Below, in pieces: positions 1 through 7,960 of a stretch of 64,000 bases of DNA. The translations under genes and the position numbers were made by a program. The notes beneath the pieces are model-generated. The model saw nothing but the letters and a program-made list of their open reading frames with translations. It searched no databases and was not told the DNA's origin. Where the stretch lies: positions 154,215 to 218,214 of the forward strand of contig CCFE01000011.1 of assembly GCA_000752035.1 (NCBI GenBank). The letters are read 5' to 3'. This stretch comes from Bacillus rubiinfantis (lineage in GTDB: Bacteria; Bacillota; Bacilli; Bacillales; Cytobacillaceae). Numbering within the stretch: position 1 is the first letter of the stretch; each line of letters begins with the position of its first letter.

Positions 1-164
1 TCTAAGATTTCAGCATGTGGAACTGGGGACGCACCGACAACAATTTTTGTATTGCCTTTATCACTTTTTTCCCCTGTGCCCTCAGATTTTTGTTCTGATT
101 TACCGCAGGCTGCTAATGCTAATACAAGTGTTAATGCTAATAATATAGTAAGCCATTTTTTCAT
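1..164 (-). CDS. metQ: Methionine ABC transporter substrate-binding lipoprotein, 5' part only
   Basis: Only the first 54 codons are in the window; the gene runs off the left edge. The start ATG (minus strand, 164) is preceded by AAGGAGAG-like purines. The protein begins MKKWLTILLALTLVLALAAC, a lipoprotein signal peptide whose lipobox (LALAAC) makes the Cys the lipidated N-terminus of the mature protein. A charged linker rich in K, S, E and G follows, then IVVGASPVPHAEIL, the usual start of a MetQ/NlpA-type periplasmic-binding fold. It would bind methionine outside the membrane and deliver it to MetP/MetN. It lies 12 bp after metP and is the last gene of the riboswitch-controlled metNPQ operon. 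The family and the operon order are clear; only the C-terminus is unseen. Confidence 0.93.
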   Translation of the reverse strand, partial: MKKWLTILLALTLVLALAACGKSEQKSEGTGEKSDKGNTKIVVGASPVPHAEIL

Positions 165-176
165 TGTTTTCTCTCC

Positions 177-842
177 TTATCTTTTATCTAATTTTGAAGT
201 GATACTATCACCGATAAACTGAATAACAAATACAATGATGAGGATAATTACGGTCGCCACCACAGTAACATCGTTTTGGTTTCGCTGATATCCGTAATTA
301 TAAGCAAGATTTCCTAAGCCTCCAGCACCAATAGCACCGGCCATTGCCGTATAACCAACAAGTGCAATCGCTGTTACCGTAATACCGGAAATAAGGGCTG
401 GCATCGATTCCGGAAGAAGGACCTTCCAAATAATTGTTCCGGTAGTCGCTCCCATCGATTTTGCTGCTTCAATAACACCTTTATCGATTTCCCGCAGTCC
501 AATTTCAACCATTCTCGCATAAAATGGGGCTGCACCGATTATCAGTGCTGGCAAGGCAGCATTTTCACCAATCATCGTCCCAACGATAAAGGTTGTGAAT
601 GGTATCAACAGGACAATTAAAATAATAAACGGAATGGACCGAAAAACATTCACAATCGCACTAATGACCGTATTAATCGGCTTATTTTCCCACAAATTAT
701 CTTTTGCTGTGAGAAAGAGCAGCATTCCAAGAATAATTCCTAAGATAAACGTAATCAGAACTGATATACCTGTCATATATAATGTTTGTTTCGTGGCATC
801 CCACATAATAAGCCAATCCACATTAGGGAAAAATTTACTCAT
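177..842 (-). CDS. metP: Methionine ABC transporter permease
   Basis: 221 aa with about five to six hydrophobic segments. The MetI/MetP-type inner-membrane domain carries the EAA loop (EAAKSMGATTGTIIWKVLLP, residues about 124-143) that docks on the ATPase. It forms the membrane channel for methionine. The start ATG overlaps the end of metN by 8 bp, and its ribosome site GGAGGTGC lies inside metN, which suggests translational coupling. metQ follows after 12 bp. Length and order match B. subtilis metNPQ (yusCBA). Confidence 0.95.
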   Translation of the reverse strand: MSKFFPNVDWLIMWDATKQTLYMTGISVLITFILGIILGMLLFLTAKDNLWENKPINTVISAIVNVFRSIPFIILIVLLIPFTTFIVGTMIGENAALPALIIGAAPFYARMVEIGLREIDKGVIEAAKSMGATTGTIIWKVLLPESMPALISGITVTAIALVGYTAMAGAIGAGGLGNLAYNYGYQRNQNDVTVVATVIILIIVFVIQFIGDSITSKLDKR

Positions 843-1860
843 TTGAAAGCACCTCCACTCCTACCTGCTGTGAACGAATATAGTCAACAGCCTTGTCCAC
901 TTCATTAGCATCACCATCGATATGAATGAACAGCGTTCCATATGAGCCGCTTTGCGTTTGCGAAATCTTTCCTTGCAAAATATTTACACTAACTTGCGAA
1001 TTTCGTATTAAATTGGTAATTAGCGGCTGCTCCGCCGATTCTCCTATGAATGTTAATTGGACAACTTGCCCTGAATGGTAACGCTCCAGCAAGTGCTCGA
1101 CTGTTTCAGTTGTCTCCTCCGGTTCAGATACCTGCTGCACAAACCGTTTCGTAATCGACTGCTGTGGGTTTCTAAATACATCTAGGACAGATCCCATTTC
1201 CACTACTTTACCGTTTTCCATCACAGCAACCCGGTGACAGATTTTTCGAATCACATGCATTTCATGCGTGATCAGAACAATCGTTAATCCTAGCCGCTTA
1301 TTAATATCAACCAGTAAGTCCAAAATCGAATCAGTTGTCTGTGGGTCTAATGCAGACGTTGCTTCATCACAGAGCAACACCTTTGGATTGTTCGCTAATG
1401 CTCTAGCAATCCCAACACGTTGTTTTTGCCCGCCGCTAAGCTGTGAAGGATAAGCATTCTCTCTGCCCTCCAAGCCGACAAGCTTGATTAGTTCAGATAC
1501 GCGTTTTTTTCGCTCGGGGCCTTTGACACCAGCAATCTCCAACGGAAAGGCGATATTTTCACTAACGGTACGTGACCATAATAGATTGAAATGTTGGAAA
1601 ATCATACTGATTTCCTGGCGTGCTTTGCGGAGTTCACTGCCCTTAATCTTAGAAATCTCCCTGCCAGCAACCGCAACCGTTCCTTCCGTAGGCAGCTCCA
1701 GTCCATTTAACATCCGGATTAACGTACTTTTACCGGCGCCGCTATAACCAATTACCCCAAAAATTTCTCCTTCTTGGATATCTAAGTTAACATCATCCAC
1801 AGCTGTTAATTGTCCCTGTTTAGATGGAAAAATTTTGCGGACATTTTTAATAGAAATCAT
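835..1860 (-). CDS. metN: Methionine ABC transporter ATP-binding protein
   Basis: 341 aa. Walker A GYSGAGKS is at about 38-45, the ABC signature LSGGQKQR at about 141-148 and Walker B VLLCDEATSALD at about 161-172. The last 75 or so residues form the NIL domain typical of MetN, which binds methionine and feeds back on transport. It powers methionine import through MetP. The start ATG follows AGGTGATGTC. It is the first gene of metNPQ and lies about 100 bp downstream of a SAM-I riboswitch, so expression should fall when S-adenosylmethionine is abundant. Confidence 0.96.
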   Translation of the reverse strand: MISIKNVRKIFPSKQGQLTAVDDVNLDIQEGEIFGVIGYSGAGKSTLIRMLNGLELPTEGTVAVAGREISKIKGSELRKARQEISMIFQHFNLLWSRTVSENIAFPLEIAGVKGPERKKRVSELIKLVGLEGRENAYPSQLSGGQKQRVGIARALANNPKVLLCDEATSALDPQTTDSILDLLVDINKRLGLTIVLITHEMHVIRKICHRVAVMENGKVVEMGSVLDVFRNPQQSITKRFVQQVSEPEETTETVEHLLERYHSGQVVQLTFIGESAEQPLITNLIRNSQVSVNILQGKISQTQSGSYGTLFIHIDGDANEVDKAVDYIRSQQVGVEVLSNE

Positions 1861-1961
1861 GACATCACCTGCTTTATCCTAATTGAGTATAGGTTTTGAC
1901 TTTTTCAGTAAATAGATTCCGAATCCATGATCAAAAGTGTGTTAGACCATTTCCTCATATT

Positions 1962-2122
1962 ATAAAAATAGCCTCTCTGCGCAGGCAGAAAGGCACGTAA
2001 AATCTATCCTTTCTCCCATCTTTCAAAGCTTATTGCTTTGTGTGAATTGGCACCATTTCAATAATCATTGACGGTTGCCGGGCTTCATCGGGCACATCCC
2101 TCCACCTCTCTTGATAAGAGTA
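1962..2122 (-). promoter_or_regulatory. SAM-I (S-box) riboswitch with terminator, upstream of metNPQ
   Basis: Read on the minus strand it starts CTCTTATCAAGAG and contains the conserved S-box core GGTGGAGGGATGTGCCC, then GATGAAGCCCGGCAACC (which makes the pseudoknot and SAM pocket), then a GGTGCCAATTC segment and a P4-like hairpin. The 3' part is the expression platform, GCCTTTCTGC pairing with GCAGAGAGGC and followed by a U-rich tail (1962-1995). SAM binding should favour termination before metN. The consensus match is strong. Confidence 0.96.
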
Positions 2123-2245
2123 TTAAGCAAATCCTATATTCAATTAATACGTTCATTTGTTAAAGTAATCTCTTAAATACAAATGCAATCGTATCATGGA
2201 AAAATAACAGTGTCAATTACTTTTTTTTATGAATGTTTGGTAATT

Positions 2246-3562
2246 TCAGGCGTTCGCTTTTAAAGAGGTTTCACCTGTCGCTGCTTCAATTGCCCCCTCA
2301 AGGTCTTCGATTAGATCATCGACATTTTCGATTCCAATGGAGAGGCGGATTAGGTCTTCGGAAACACCAGCTGCTTTCAGTCCCTCTGCATCAAGCTGTT
2401 GATGTGTTGTGCTGGCAGGGTGGATGATTAGACTCTTAGTATCGCCAACATTAGCCACGTGTGCCCAGATGTTAATTGAATTAATTAATGTTGCTCCAGC
2501 CTCTTTCCCGCCTTTAATCCCAAACACAACCATGGAACCTGCACCTTTCGGAAGATATTTCTGAGCAAGTTCGTAATCAGAGTGTGATGGATGTCCTGGA
2601 TAAGAAACCCATTCAACTCCAGGATGGTTCGTTAAATATTCAACGATTTTTTGCGTATTCGCTACATGCTCCTTCATACGGACATGAAGCGTTTCTAATC
2701 CAAGTACAAATTGGAAGGCATTCTGCGGACTTAACGCCGGACCTAAGTCACGTAATAGCTGGACACGGGCTTTGACAATATAAGCTGCTGCCCCAAGTGC
2801 GTCGGCATAAACGAGTCCATGGTAGCTGTCATCTGGTGTCGTGAATCCTGGGAATTTTGGCGAATTCCAATCAAATTTGCCGCCATCAACAATGATACCG
2901 CCTGTTGTTGTCCCATTCCCTAGTAACCATTTCGTCGCGGAGTGCACAACAATATCAGCACCATATTCAATTGGACGGCAGAGGTAAGGAGTTGCAAACG
3001 TATTATCAATAATTAGCGGCACACCGGCAGAATGGGCAATCTCAGCTACCTTTTCGATATCGAGCACAGTTAAGCTCGGATTTCCGATTGTCTCTGCAAA
3101 TACTGCCTTTGTTTTTTCAGTGATAGCAGTACGGAAATTCTCCGGATCACTTGGATCAACAAATTTAACGTTGATACCGTATTTAGGTAGTGTCACAGCA
3201 AATAAATTATATGTTCCCCCATAAAGAGTAGAGGCAGAAACAATTTCATCACCTGCTTCAGCAATGTTGAGAATGGCGAGCGTAATCGCCGCCATACCGC
3301 TAGCTACCGCCAACGCCCCAATCCCGCCTTCCAGTAGTGCAACTCTCTCTTCAAACACCGTAGTCGTTGGATTATGGATCCGCGTATAAATATAGCCAGG
3401 TTCAGCTAATGAAAAAAGGTTTGCGGCATGTTCTGTATTTTTGAATTGATAGGCATTATTTTGATAGATTGGAACAGCTCTAGCACCTGTTACCGGGTCA
3501 GGTGACAGCCCTCCGTGAACACTTAATGTTTCAAAACGATATTTTTTCTGATTGTCCGCCAT
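2246..3562 (-). CDS. metY: O-acetylhomoserine / O-acetylserine sulfhydrylase (Cys/Met metabolism PLP enzyme)
   Basis: About 438 aa, the usual MetY length, longer than MetB/MetC types. PLP-binding features are SGMAAITLAILNI near the N-terminus, DNTFATPYLCRP mid-protein and the Schiff-base lysine in SATKWLLGNGTTTGG near residue 210. It probably makes homocysteine from O-acetylhomoserine and sulfide. I prefer the second ATG (3562): GGGAGAG is 6 bp before it, whereas the ATG at 3568 touches that ribosome site. It sits behind its own SAM-I riboswitch, which fits methionine biosynthesis. The exact acyl donor cannot be told from sequence alone. Confidence 0.93.
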   Translation of the reverse strand: MADNQKKYRFETLSVHGGLSPDPVTGARAVPIYQNNAYQFKNTEHAANLFSLAEPGYIYTRIHNPTTTVFEERVALLEGGIGALAVASGMAAITLAILNIAEAGDEIVSASTLYGGTYNLFAVTLPKYGINVKFVDPSDPENFRTAITEKTKAVFAETIGNPSLTVLDIEKVAEIAHSAGVPLIIDNTFATPYLCRPIEYGADIVVHSATKWLLGNGTTTGGIIVDGGKFDWNSPKFPGFTTPDDSYHGLVYADALGAAAYIVKARVQLLRDLGPALSPQNAFQFVLGLETLHVRMKEHVANTQKIVEYLTNHPGVEWVSYPGHPSHSDYELAQKYLPKGAGSMVVFGIKGGKEAGATLINSINIWAHVANVGDTKSLIIHPASTTHQQLDAEGLKAAGVSEDLIRLSIGIENVDDLIEDLEGAIEAATGETSLKANA

Positions 3563-3596
3563 TCCCATCTCTCCCTTTCATAACAGCCAATAACGA

Positions 3597-3732
3597 GAAA
3601 ACCCCACTTCCTAAGAAGAGGGGCAGCTCTTCTTATCTTTCAGAGCTATTTGCTCTGCTGGAATTAGCACCGTGTGTCAAACCGGTTGCCGGGCATCTTT
3701 GGGCCAGTCCCTCCGCCACTCTCGATAAGAAT
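3597..3732 (-). promoter_or_regulatory. SAM-I (S-box) riboswitch with terminator, upstream of metY
   Basis: Minus strand: TTCTTATCGAGAGTGGCGG, AGGGACTGGCCC, GATGCCCGGCAACC, a GGTGCTAATTCC segment, the hairpin AGAGCAAATAGCTCT and the P1 3' strand GATAAGAAGA. The terminator is CCCCTCTTCTTAGGAAGTGGGG (3602-3623) followed by TTTTCTC. It is independent of the metN copy: the loops and terminator differ while the core is conserved. Confidence 0.96.
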
Positions 3733-3811
3733 AATTATTGAAATGTTAATTATTAATTAAATATTTTAAAAATACTATACATGAAGATTAATTCCGAGTC
3801 AATAAGTTTGA

Positions 3812-4165
3812 TTAAATTATTTTTGCTAGGTGAACGTCAGGTTTTGTCAAATAGAATATCGATTCTAGCAGTAAAGCATTTCTAAGTGATGATTTAACCT
3901 GTAAACTGCCTATTTTCTCAAGGACACGCAGCCTTTCCCTCCCCATCAGTAGCAGGTCAATTGCTTCTGTGCTTCCGGAAATGATGATTTTGGTCTGAGT
4001 CTCATTTGAAACTTCTTGCAGCGTAACATTTCCATTATGAAAAACTAGATGATACTTTTTGTCGTCTGTGGCTATTGTTACTAACATATCAAGCCCTTTT
4101 AGCAACGGGCGAATATGCTCCTTTTTTTTCAGAGTTTTTATAAATTGAAACATAATTGCGCTCAT
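3812..4165 (-). CDS. yusD: SCP2-fold protein, YusD-like
   Basis: About 117 aa resembling the SCP-2 sterol-carrier fold: a mix of short strands and helices with YHLVFHNGNVTLQEV, KIIISGSTEAIDLLLMGRERL and a hydrophobic C-terminal helix. The ligand is unknown; SCP2 domains bind lipids or acyl-CoAs, so a role beside the beta-oxidation genes is possible but inferred. I chose the ATG at 4165 (MSAIMFQF) because GGAG lies 8 bp upstream; a GTG at 4183 is also open. In B. subtilis yusD sits between metN and yusE; here accessory DNA follows it. Confidence 0.75.
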   Translation of the reverse strand: MSAIMFQFIKTLKKKEHIRPLLKGLDMLVTIATDDKKYHLVFHNGNVTLQEVSNETQTKIIISGSTEAIDLLLMGRERLRVLEKIGSLQVKSSLRNALLLESIFYLTKPDVHLAKII

Positions 4166-4369
4166 CCCCATCACTCCGGTCACATTCTTTTACTTGTAGA
4201 TTCAGTAAGGAATGCTGTTTTTCCTTTAACAATCGCTCGACAGTTTCCGGAAATTTCCCGAGAAATATGTCAGAATTGCGGGAATTCTGGGTATGAGAAT
4301 GTTTGAAGCTATATAAGTTCACTAATTATTTAGAAGTGGAGGCGCAGTAAGTGGCTAAACTTCGATAAA

Positions 4370-5320
4370 ATGAAAGAGAATTCTATTAAATGGGAGAGGA
4401 TGTGTAAAGTGATTAGTCAGCCGCGAACACCTACAAAGGACTTGCTGATTATGAGATTATTAAATGCGCGTATGAATTTTTCTAGTGAAGACAAATTGTA
4501 TTATTCCAGGATTGAAAAGGGATTTCAAGGTGAATTACAATTTGATTCTTTATCTGATAAGCTTAAAAGTGACTGCATTGTTAAAAAGGGATTATTGTTA
4601 GAGGTACATAATAGTGAATTTCAAATTGACTCTTTGATTATGTTTCGAAAGTTAATTTTCCTGTTAGATATAAAAAATTATGAAGGTGACTATTATTGTG
4701 AAGAAAACAAACTATTTTTCGCAAATGGAAATATTGTAAAGGATCCATTACCACAGTTAATGAGATGTGAATCTTTATTTCTCCAATTAATGCAAAAACT
4801 TGGATATCATTTTCCCGTAGTTTCTCATTTGGTTTTTGTTAACCCCGAATTTACCCTCATGCAAGCCCCGAAAGATTATCCTATTATTTATCCAACTCAA
4901 TTAAATCGGTTTATGAAAAAATTAAACTGTATCCCTGCAAATTTAACCGGTATGCATGAAGCTTTTGCTAAACAATTACAGTCTCTTCATAAGAAAGAGT
5001 CTAAAAACAGGAGAATTCCTGAGTATCATTATCAACAATGCAAAAAGGGCATCATATGTGAGAATTGCCAATCGCTTTTAACAAATGTTGAGGGAAATTT
5101 CGTAATATGTATGAAGTGTGGTCATCGAGAAGAGGTTGATTCTGCTGTTTTAAGAAGTGTAGATGAACTCAAACTCCTTTTTCCAGAGGAGAGGATTACC
5201 ACGGCAAAAGTTCACGATTGGTGTTCAATAGTGAAGTCACGAAAAACAATAAGAAGGATCCTATTGCAGAATTTAAATTCGGTGGGGAAGACCAAAGTTC
5301 GATATTTTATTAGTAAATAA
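4370..5320 (+). CDS. NERD-domain protein with C-terminal zinc ribbon
   Basis: 316 aa. Residues about 50-165 match the NERD (nuclease-related) domain, a restriction-endonuclease-like fold: GFQGELQFDSL, then QIDSLIMF and LLDIKNYEGDYY, where the Asp residues and K/N sit at the expected active-site positions. A C-terminal CENC ... CMKC pair (about 231-255) forms a small zinc ribbon. Substrate and role are unknown; nuclease activity is inference from the fold. The start is uncertain: the ATG at 4370 has no good ribosome site, while GGGAGAGG lies before an in-frame ATG (MCKVIS) and GTG 30-40 bp downstream. It interrupts the conserved yusD-yusE order and is followed by repeats, so it is probably acquired. 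Confidence 0.8.
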   Translation: MKENSIKWERMCKVISQPRTPTKDLLIMRLLNARMNFSSEDKLYYSRIEKGFQGELQFDSLSDKLKSDCIVKKGLLLEVHNSEFQIDSLIMFRKLIFLLDIKNYEGDYYCEENKLFFANGNIVKDPLPQLMRCESLFLQLMQKLGYHFPVVSHLVFVNPEFTLMQAPKDYPIIYPTQLNRFMKKLNCIPANLTGMHEAFAKQLQSLHKKESKNRRIPEYHYQQCKKGIICENCQSLLTNVEGNFVICMKCGHREEVDSAVLRSVDELKLLFPEERITTAKVHDWCSIVKSRKTIRRILLQNLNSVGKTKVRYFISK

Positions 5321-5435
5321 TGAATTGTTTAGAGGTACATTGTGTCAACCACTATAAGCATATTCCTGTAGCTCTTTTTTGGTGGATAGGCTAGCTATGT
5401 AGATTTCCAGCTTGGTTTCTTACTTCTTTAGTAAA

Positions 5436-5990
5436 ATTTATCTTTCCTAGGGCAAAATCAACGCTTGTTTTTTACCGCCTGAACCGTTTTTTCTCTTCCT
5501 TGGGAAAATTCATTAATGGTTTCTTACCGTACCAATGATTTTCCTCTTTCCTAGGGCAAAATCAACGCTTGATTTTTACCGCCTGAACCGTTTTTTCTCT
5601 TCCTTGGGAAAATTCATTGTTGGTTTCTTACCGCACCAATGATTTCCCTCTTTCCTAGGGCAAAATCAACGCTTGATTTTTACCGCCTGAACCGTTTTTT
5701 CTCTTCCTCGGGAAAATTCATTAATGGTTTCTTACCGCACCAATGATTTCCCTCTTTCTTAGGGCAAAATCAACGCTTGATTTTTACCGCCTGAACCGTT
5801 TTTTCTCTTCCTTGGGAAAATTCATTAATGGTTTCTTACCGTACCAATGATTTCCCTCTTTCCTAGGGCAAAATCAACGCTTGATTTTTACCGCCTGAAC
5901 CGTTTTTTCTCTTCCTTGGGAAAATTCATTAATGGTTTCTTACCGCACCAATGATCTCCCTCTTTCTTCGGTAAAAATCAACGCTTGATT
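5436..5990. repeat. Tandem array of 104-bp units, each two diverged 52-bp halves
   Basis: The word CCTAGGGCAAAATCAACGC (or a close variant) recurs at 5446, 5550, 5654, 5758, 5862 and 5966, exactly 104 bp apart. The last copy is degraded and a partial copy precedes the first. Each unit has two related halves. One begins CTTTCCTAGGGCAAAATCAA and the other CTCTTCCTTGGGAAAATTCA; both then run through a T-rich stretch and TACCG. The first half contains the inverted repeat AAAATCAA-CGC-TTGATTTT. Stops occur in all frames I read, so it is not coding. Confidence 0.95.
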
Positions 5991-6001
5991 TATTAGTTGG
6001 C

Positions 6002-6205
6002 CTGCCAAAAAATCATCTCTATATTGGTGGGGGTGTCATAGATAAAAATGGAATACCTTTCTTTCCGAACATTCCTACGGAAGAAATATTTACTGCTCCC
6101 CATAAAAATAAGGTGAATGGCAAATTGGAAGGCACTAAACCTCTTATCTTTGGGGGAAGTGTCATCGATGATTTTTATTCCTTTTTATATTCAACTTCTT
6201 ATTGA
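6002..6205 (+). pseudogene. Relic of an M29 (AmpS/AmpT-type) aminopeptidase
   Basis: Frame 6002-6205 reads as 67 codons ending in TGA, with no start codon or ribosome site. The peptide contains GGGVIDKNGIPFFPNIPTEE, IFTAPHKNKVNG and then KPLIFGGSVIDDFY. This resembles the middle of M29 metallo-aminopeptidases, whose conserved PTEE(V/I)FTAPH block carries a metal-ligand glutamate. Everything before it is missing (the 104-bp array abuts it) and so is the C-terminal half with the remaining metal-binding His/Asp residues. It is a dead internal fragment, apparently left by deletion next to the repeats. The recognition is from motif memory, not alignment. Confidence 0.72.
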
Positions 6206-6392
6206 AATAAAGGGGCAGGTTTGTTCAATCAGGGCAATCGTTTCTTATGCTATAGGTGCAGAATCTTTTAATAAATGAATTGGACAAATATGAGATTAAA
6301 AGACTTATACATATTTTAAATTAATTCATAAAATGCCCAAAGTTAAAAAATAAGGTTATTATCCAAAACAAGGTTGATTTATAAAAAAACTA

Positions 6393-6423
6393 TTGACTAC
6401 CACCTTGGGGGGTAGCTTATGCT
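6393..6423 (+). promoter_or_regulatory. MerR-type promoter with 19-bp spacer and operator dyad
   Basis: TTGACT (6393-6398) and TATGCT (6418-6423) are separated by exactly 19 bp, the long spacer typical of MerR-activated promoters. Between them lies the dyad CTACC-ACCTTGGGG-GGTAG. The MerR-family gene starts at 6446, about 17 bp after the predicted transcription start, so this looks autoregulatory. Confidence 0.75.
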
Positions 6424-6445
6424 TTTTTTGGGAGGTGTGATAGTT

Positions 6446-7321
6446 ATGTTAATTAATGAAGCAAGTAAGTTAACAAATTTGACTAAAAAAGCTATTGAGT
6501 ATTACATAGAACAAAAATTAATAAATCCCACTATTTTAGAAAACGGGTATCGTGATTTCAGTGAAAATGATATAGAATGTTTAAAAAAAATCTATGTCTT
6601 CCGTAAACTTGGACTTAGTACAGAGGAAATCAAATCAGTTCTTGCCGATACGACAAACAATACATTGCAAAAGATATCCGTAAAAAGAGAATTAATTATG
6701 CAAAGGGATCAGGAAAAAAAGACCATTCTCGACCATCTAATTTTTGGTGAAGATTTTTCTGATCTTTGTAAGGAATTGAGAGCAATTGATCAGCGTTCAA
6801 CTGTTACCGAAAAGTTATTAGAGACTTTTCCTGGTTATTACGGTCAATTTATTTGCCTACATTTTGCACGATTTTTGAATGAGCCTATTACAACTTCTGT
6901 ACAGCAATCTGCGTATGAAGAAATAATAGCATTTCTGGATAATATACCCTCATTACAGTTATCTGAAGACTTACAATTATTCATAATGGAAAACACCAAG
7001 CATATTAATACCGAAAGTATTCGTGACGTGATAGAGAATACAAAGCAATCTATTGAGAATCCTGATAAATTCTTGTCAGAAAACAAGGAAGTTATCGAGC
7101 GATACTTGGCTTACAAGCAGTCTAAAGAATACAAAAATTCCCCCATTTATAAGTTCGAAACCACTCTTAAAGAGTTTAATAGTACAAGTGGTTATTATGA
7201 TGTATTCCTTCCTGCAATGAGAAAATTAAGTGCTTCTTATTCGGAGTATTATAAACAGATGGAATTAGCAAACGAAAAGTTACTGTTACAATATCCAGAA
7301 ATAAATAAATTGAACAACTAA
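6446..7321 (+). CDS. MerR-family transcriptional regulator with large C-terminal domain
   Basis: 291 aa from the ATG at 6446, which has GGGAGGTG 8-9 bp upstream; an in-frame ATG at 6419 lies inside the -10 element and is rejected. Residues 1-70 are a MerR winged helix-turn-helix (INEASKLTNLTKKAIEYYIE, NGYRDFSENDIECLKKIYVF). The remaining 220 residues are helical, with no cysteine cluster, and are much longer than metal-sensing MerR effector regions; the ligand is unknown. No target gene adjoins it, so it is either an orphan acting elsewhere or controls only itself. Its AT-rich composition and position in the yusD/yusE insertion suggest acquisition. Confidence 0.88.
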   Translation: MLINEASKLTNLTKKAIEYYIEQKLINPTILENGYRDFSENDIECLKKIYVFRKLGLSTEEIKSVLADTTNNTLQKISVKRELIMQRDQEKKTILDHLIFGEDFSDLCKELRAIDQRSTVTEKLLETFPGYYGQFICLHFARFLNEPITTSVQQSAYEEIIAFLDNIPSLQLSEDLQLFIMENTKHINTESIRDVIENTKQSIENPDKFLSENKEVIERYLAYKQSKEYKNSPIYKFETTLKEFNSTSGYYDVFLPAMRKLSASYSEYYKQMELANEKLLLQYPEINKLNN

Positions 7322-7467
7322 GCTAATAAAAGTGATGTTACTGTTAGGTCTTGATAATTTTTGTAGGGTACTTTAGGTTAAAAACAGCGATAAGGAAAAT
7401 TAAACTTGTCACTGTTTTTTTGCATTTGGAAAATATCAATATTTCGGCTATATATTTCCCTATTTCA

Positions 7468-7619
7468 AAGAAAAGCGCAGGCGGCTTGGTTATCGCCTTA
7501 CAAATTGGAGGGGCTTCGCCTGAGATAAAGGAAACACGATGAACGTAGTGAATCGATGTTGACTTATCGTAGGGAGGAGGGCATGAAATTTGCTAGGCAA
7601 TAGGCGCCGGAGCTAGACA
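7468..7619. repeat. Degenerate dispersed Bacillaceae-type intergenic element
   Basis: The stretch starts AAAGAAAAGCGCAGGCGGC and ends GGCGCCGGAGCTAGACA. It is GC-rich compared with its surroundings, in contrast to the AT-rich flank before it. From memory, sequences of the form AAAAGCGCAAGCGCC ... GGCGCTGGAGCTAGACA are common between Bacillus genes. The middle (GAGATAAAGGAAACACGATG, GAATCGATGTTGACTTATCG) looks like a second element joined on. No convincing coding capacity. Confidence 0.6.
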
Positions 7620-7647
7620 AAAATGCAGACACATCAACGTGTCTGCA
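7618..7647 (-). terminator. Terminator after yusF-yusE
   Basis: TGCAGACAC-ATCAAC-GTGTCTGCA, a perfect 9-bp stem, followed on the minus strand by TTTTTG. Confidence 0.85.
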
Positions 7648-7651
7648 TTGA

Positions 7652-7960
7652 TCAACCAAATACTGTTTTTAGTTTTTCCAGAAGATAAGGGACGGAGTGG
7701 AAGGCGTAAATTGTCTCAGCCACTTCTCCATCTTTAAAGATTAACAAGCAGGGTACACTTTCTATGCGAAAATCCTCTGCCAGATTGGCGAAGTAGTTTA
7801 GATTCATTTTCCCAGACTCAACTTCTAACATACTCTCCACTACCTGCAGCATTTTCCCAGCAAGCTGACAAGTTCCGCATAACGGTGTATAAAAATATAC
7901 CATTCCCAGCTGGCTATTTTCGATAAACTGGGAAAAATCTTCTCGTCTCCAATCTCTCAT
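7652..7960 (-). CDS. yusE: Thioredoxin-like protein
   Basis: 102 aa, one thioredoxin fold. The redox motif is CGTC (Cys28, Cys31) in YFYTPLCGTCQLAG, and the cis-proline loop is ESVPCLLIFKDGE. It is probably a cytoplasmic thiol-disulfide exchanger; there is no signal peptide or membrane anchor. CGTC replaces the CGPC of canonical thioredoxin, which usually shifts the redox potential. It overlaps yusF by 4 bp, so the two are likely co-translated. Partner unknown. Confidence 0.87.
   Translation of the reverse strand: MRDWRREDFSQFIENSQLGMVYFYTPLCGTCQLAGKMLQVVESMLEVESGKMNLNYFANLAEDFRIESVPCLLIFKDGEVAETIYAFHSVPYLLEKLKTVFG

Noticed and set aside
4089..4322. 77-codon minus-strand ORF overlapping the yusD start
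   Set aside because: Poor start context and composition unlike a protein; it is a shadow of yusD and its upstream region.
6206..6392. Further peptidase relic or small gene
   Set aside because: The stretch is AT-rich with stops in all frames I read; nothing recognisable.
7351..7542. 63-codon plus-strand ORF
   Set aside because: No ribosome site; it runs into the dispersed element and resembles no known protein.
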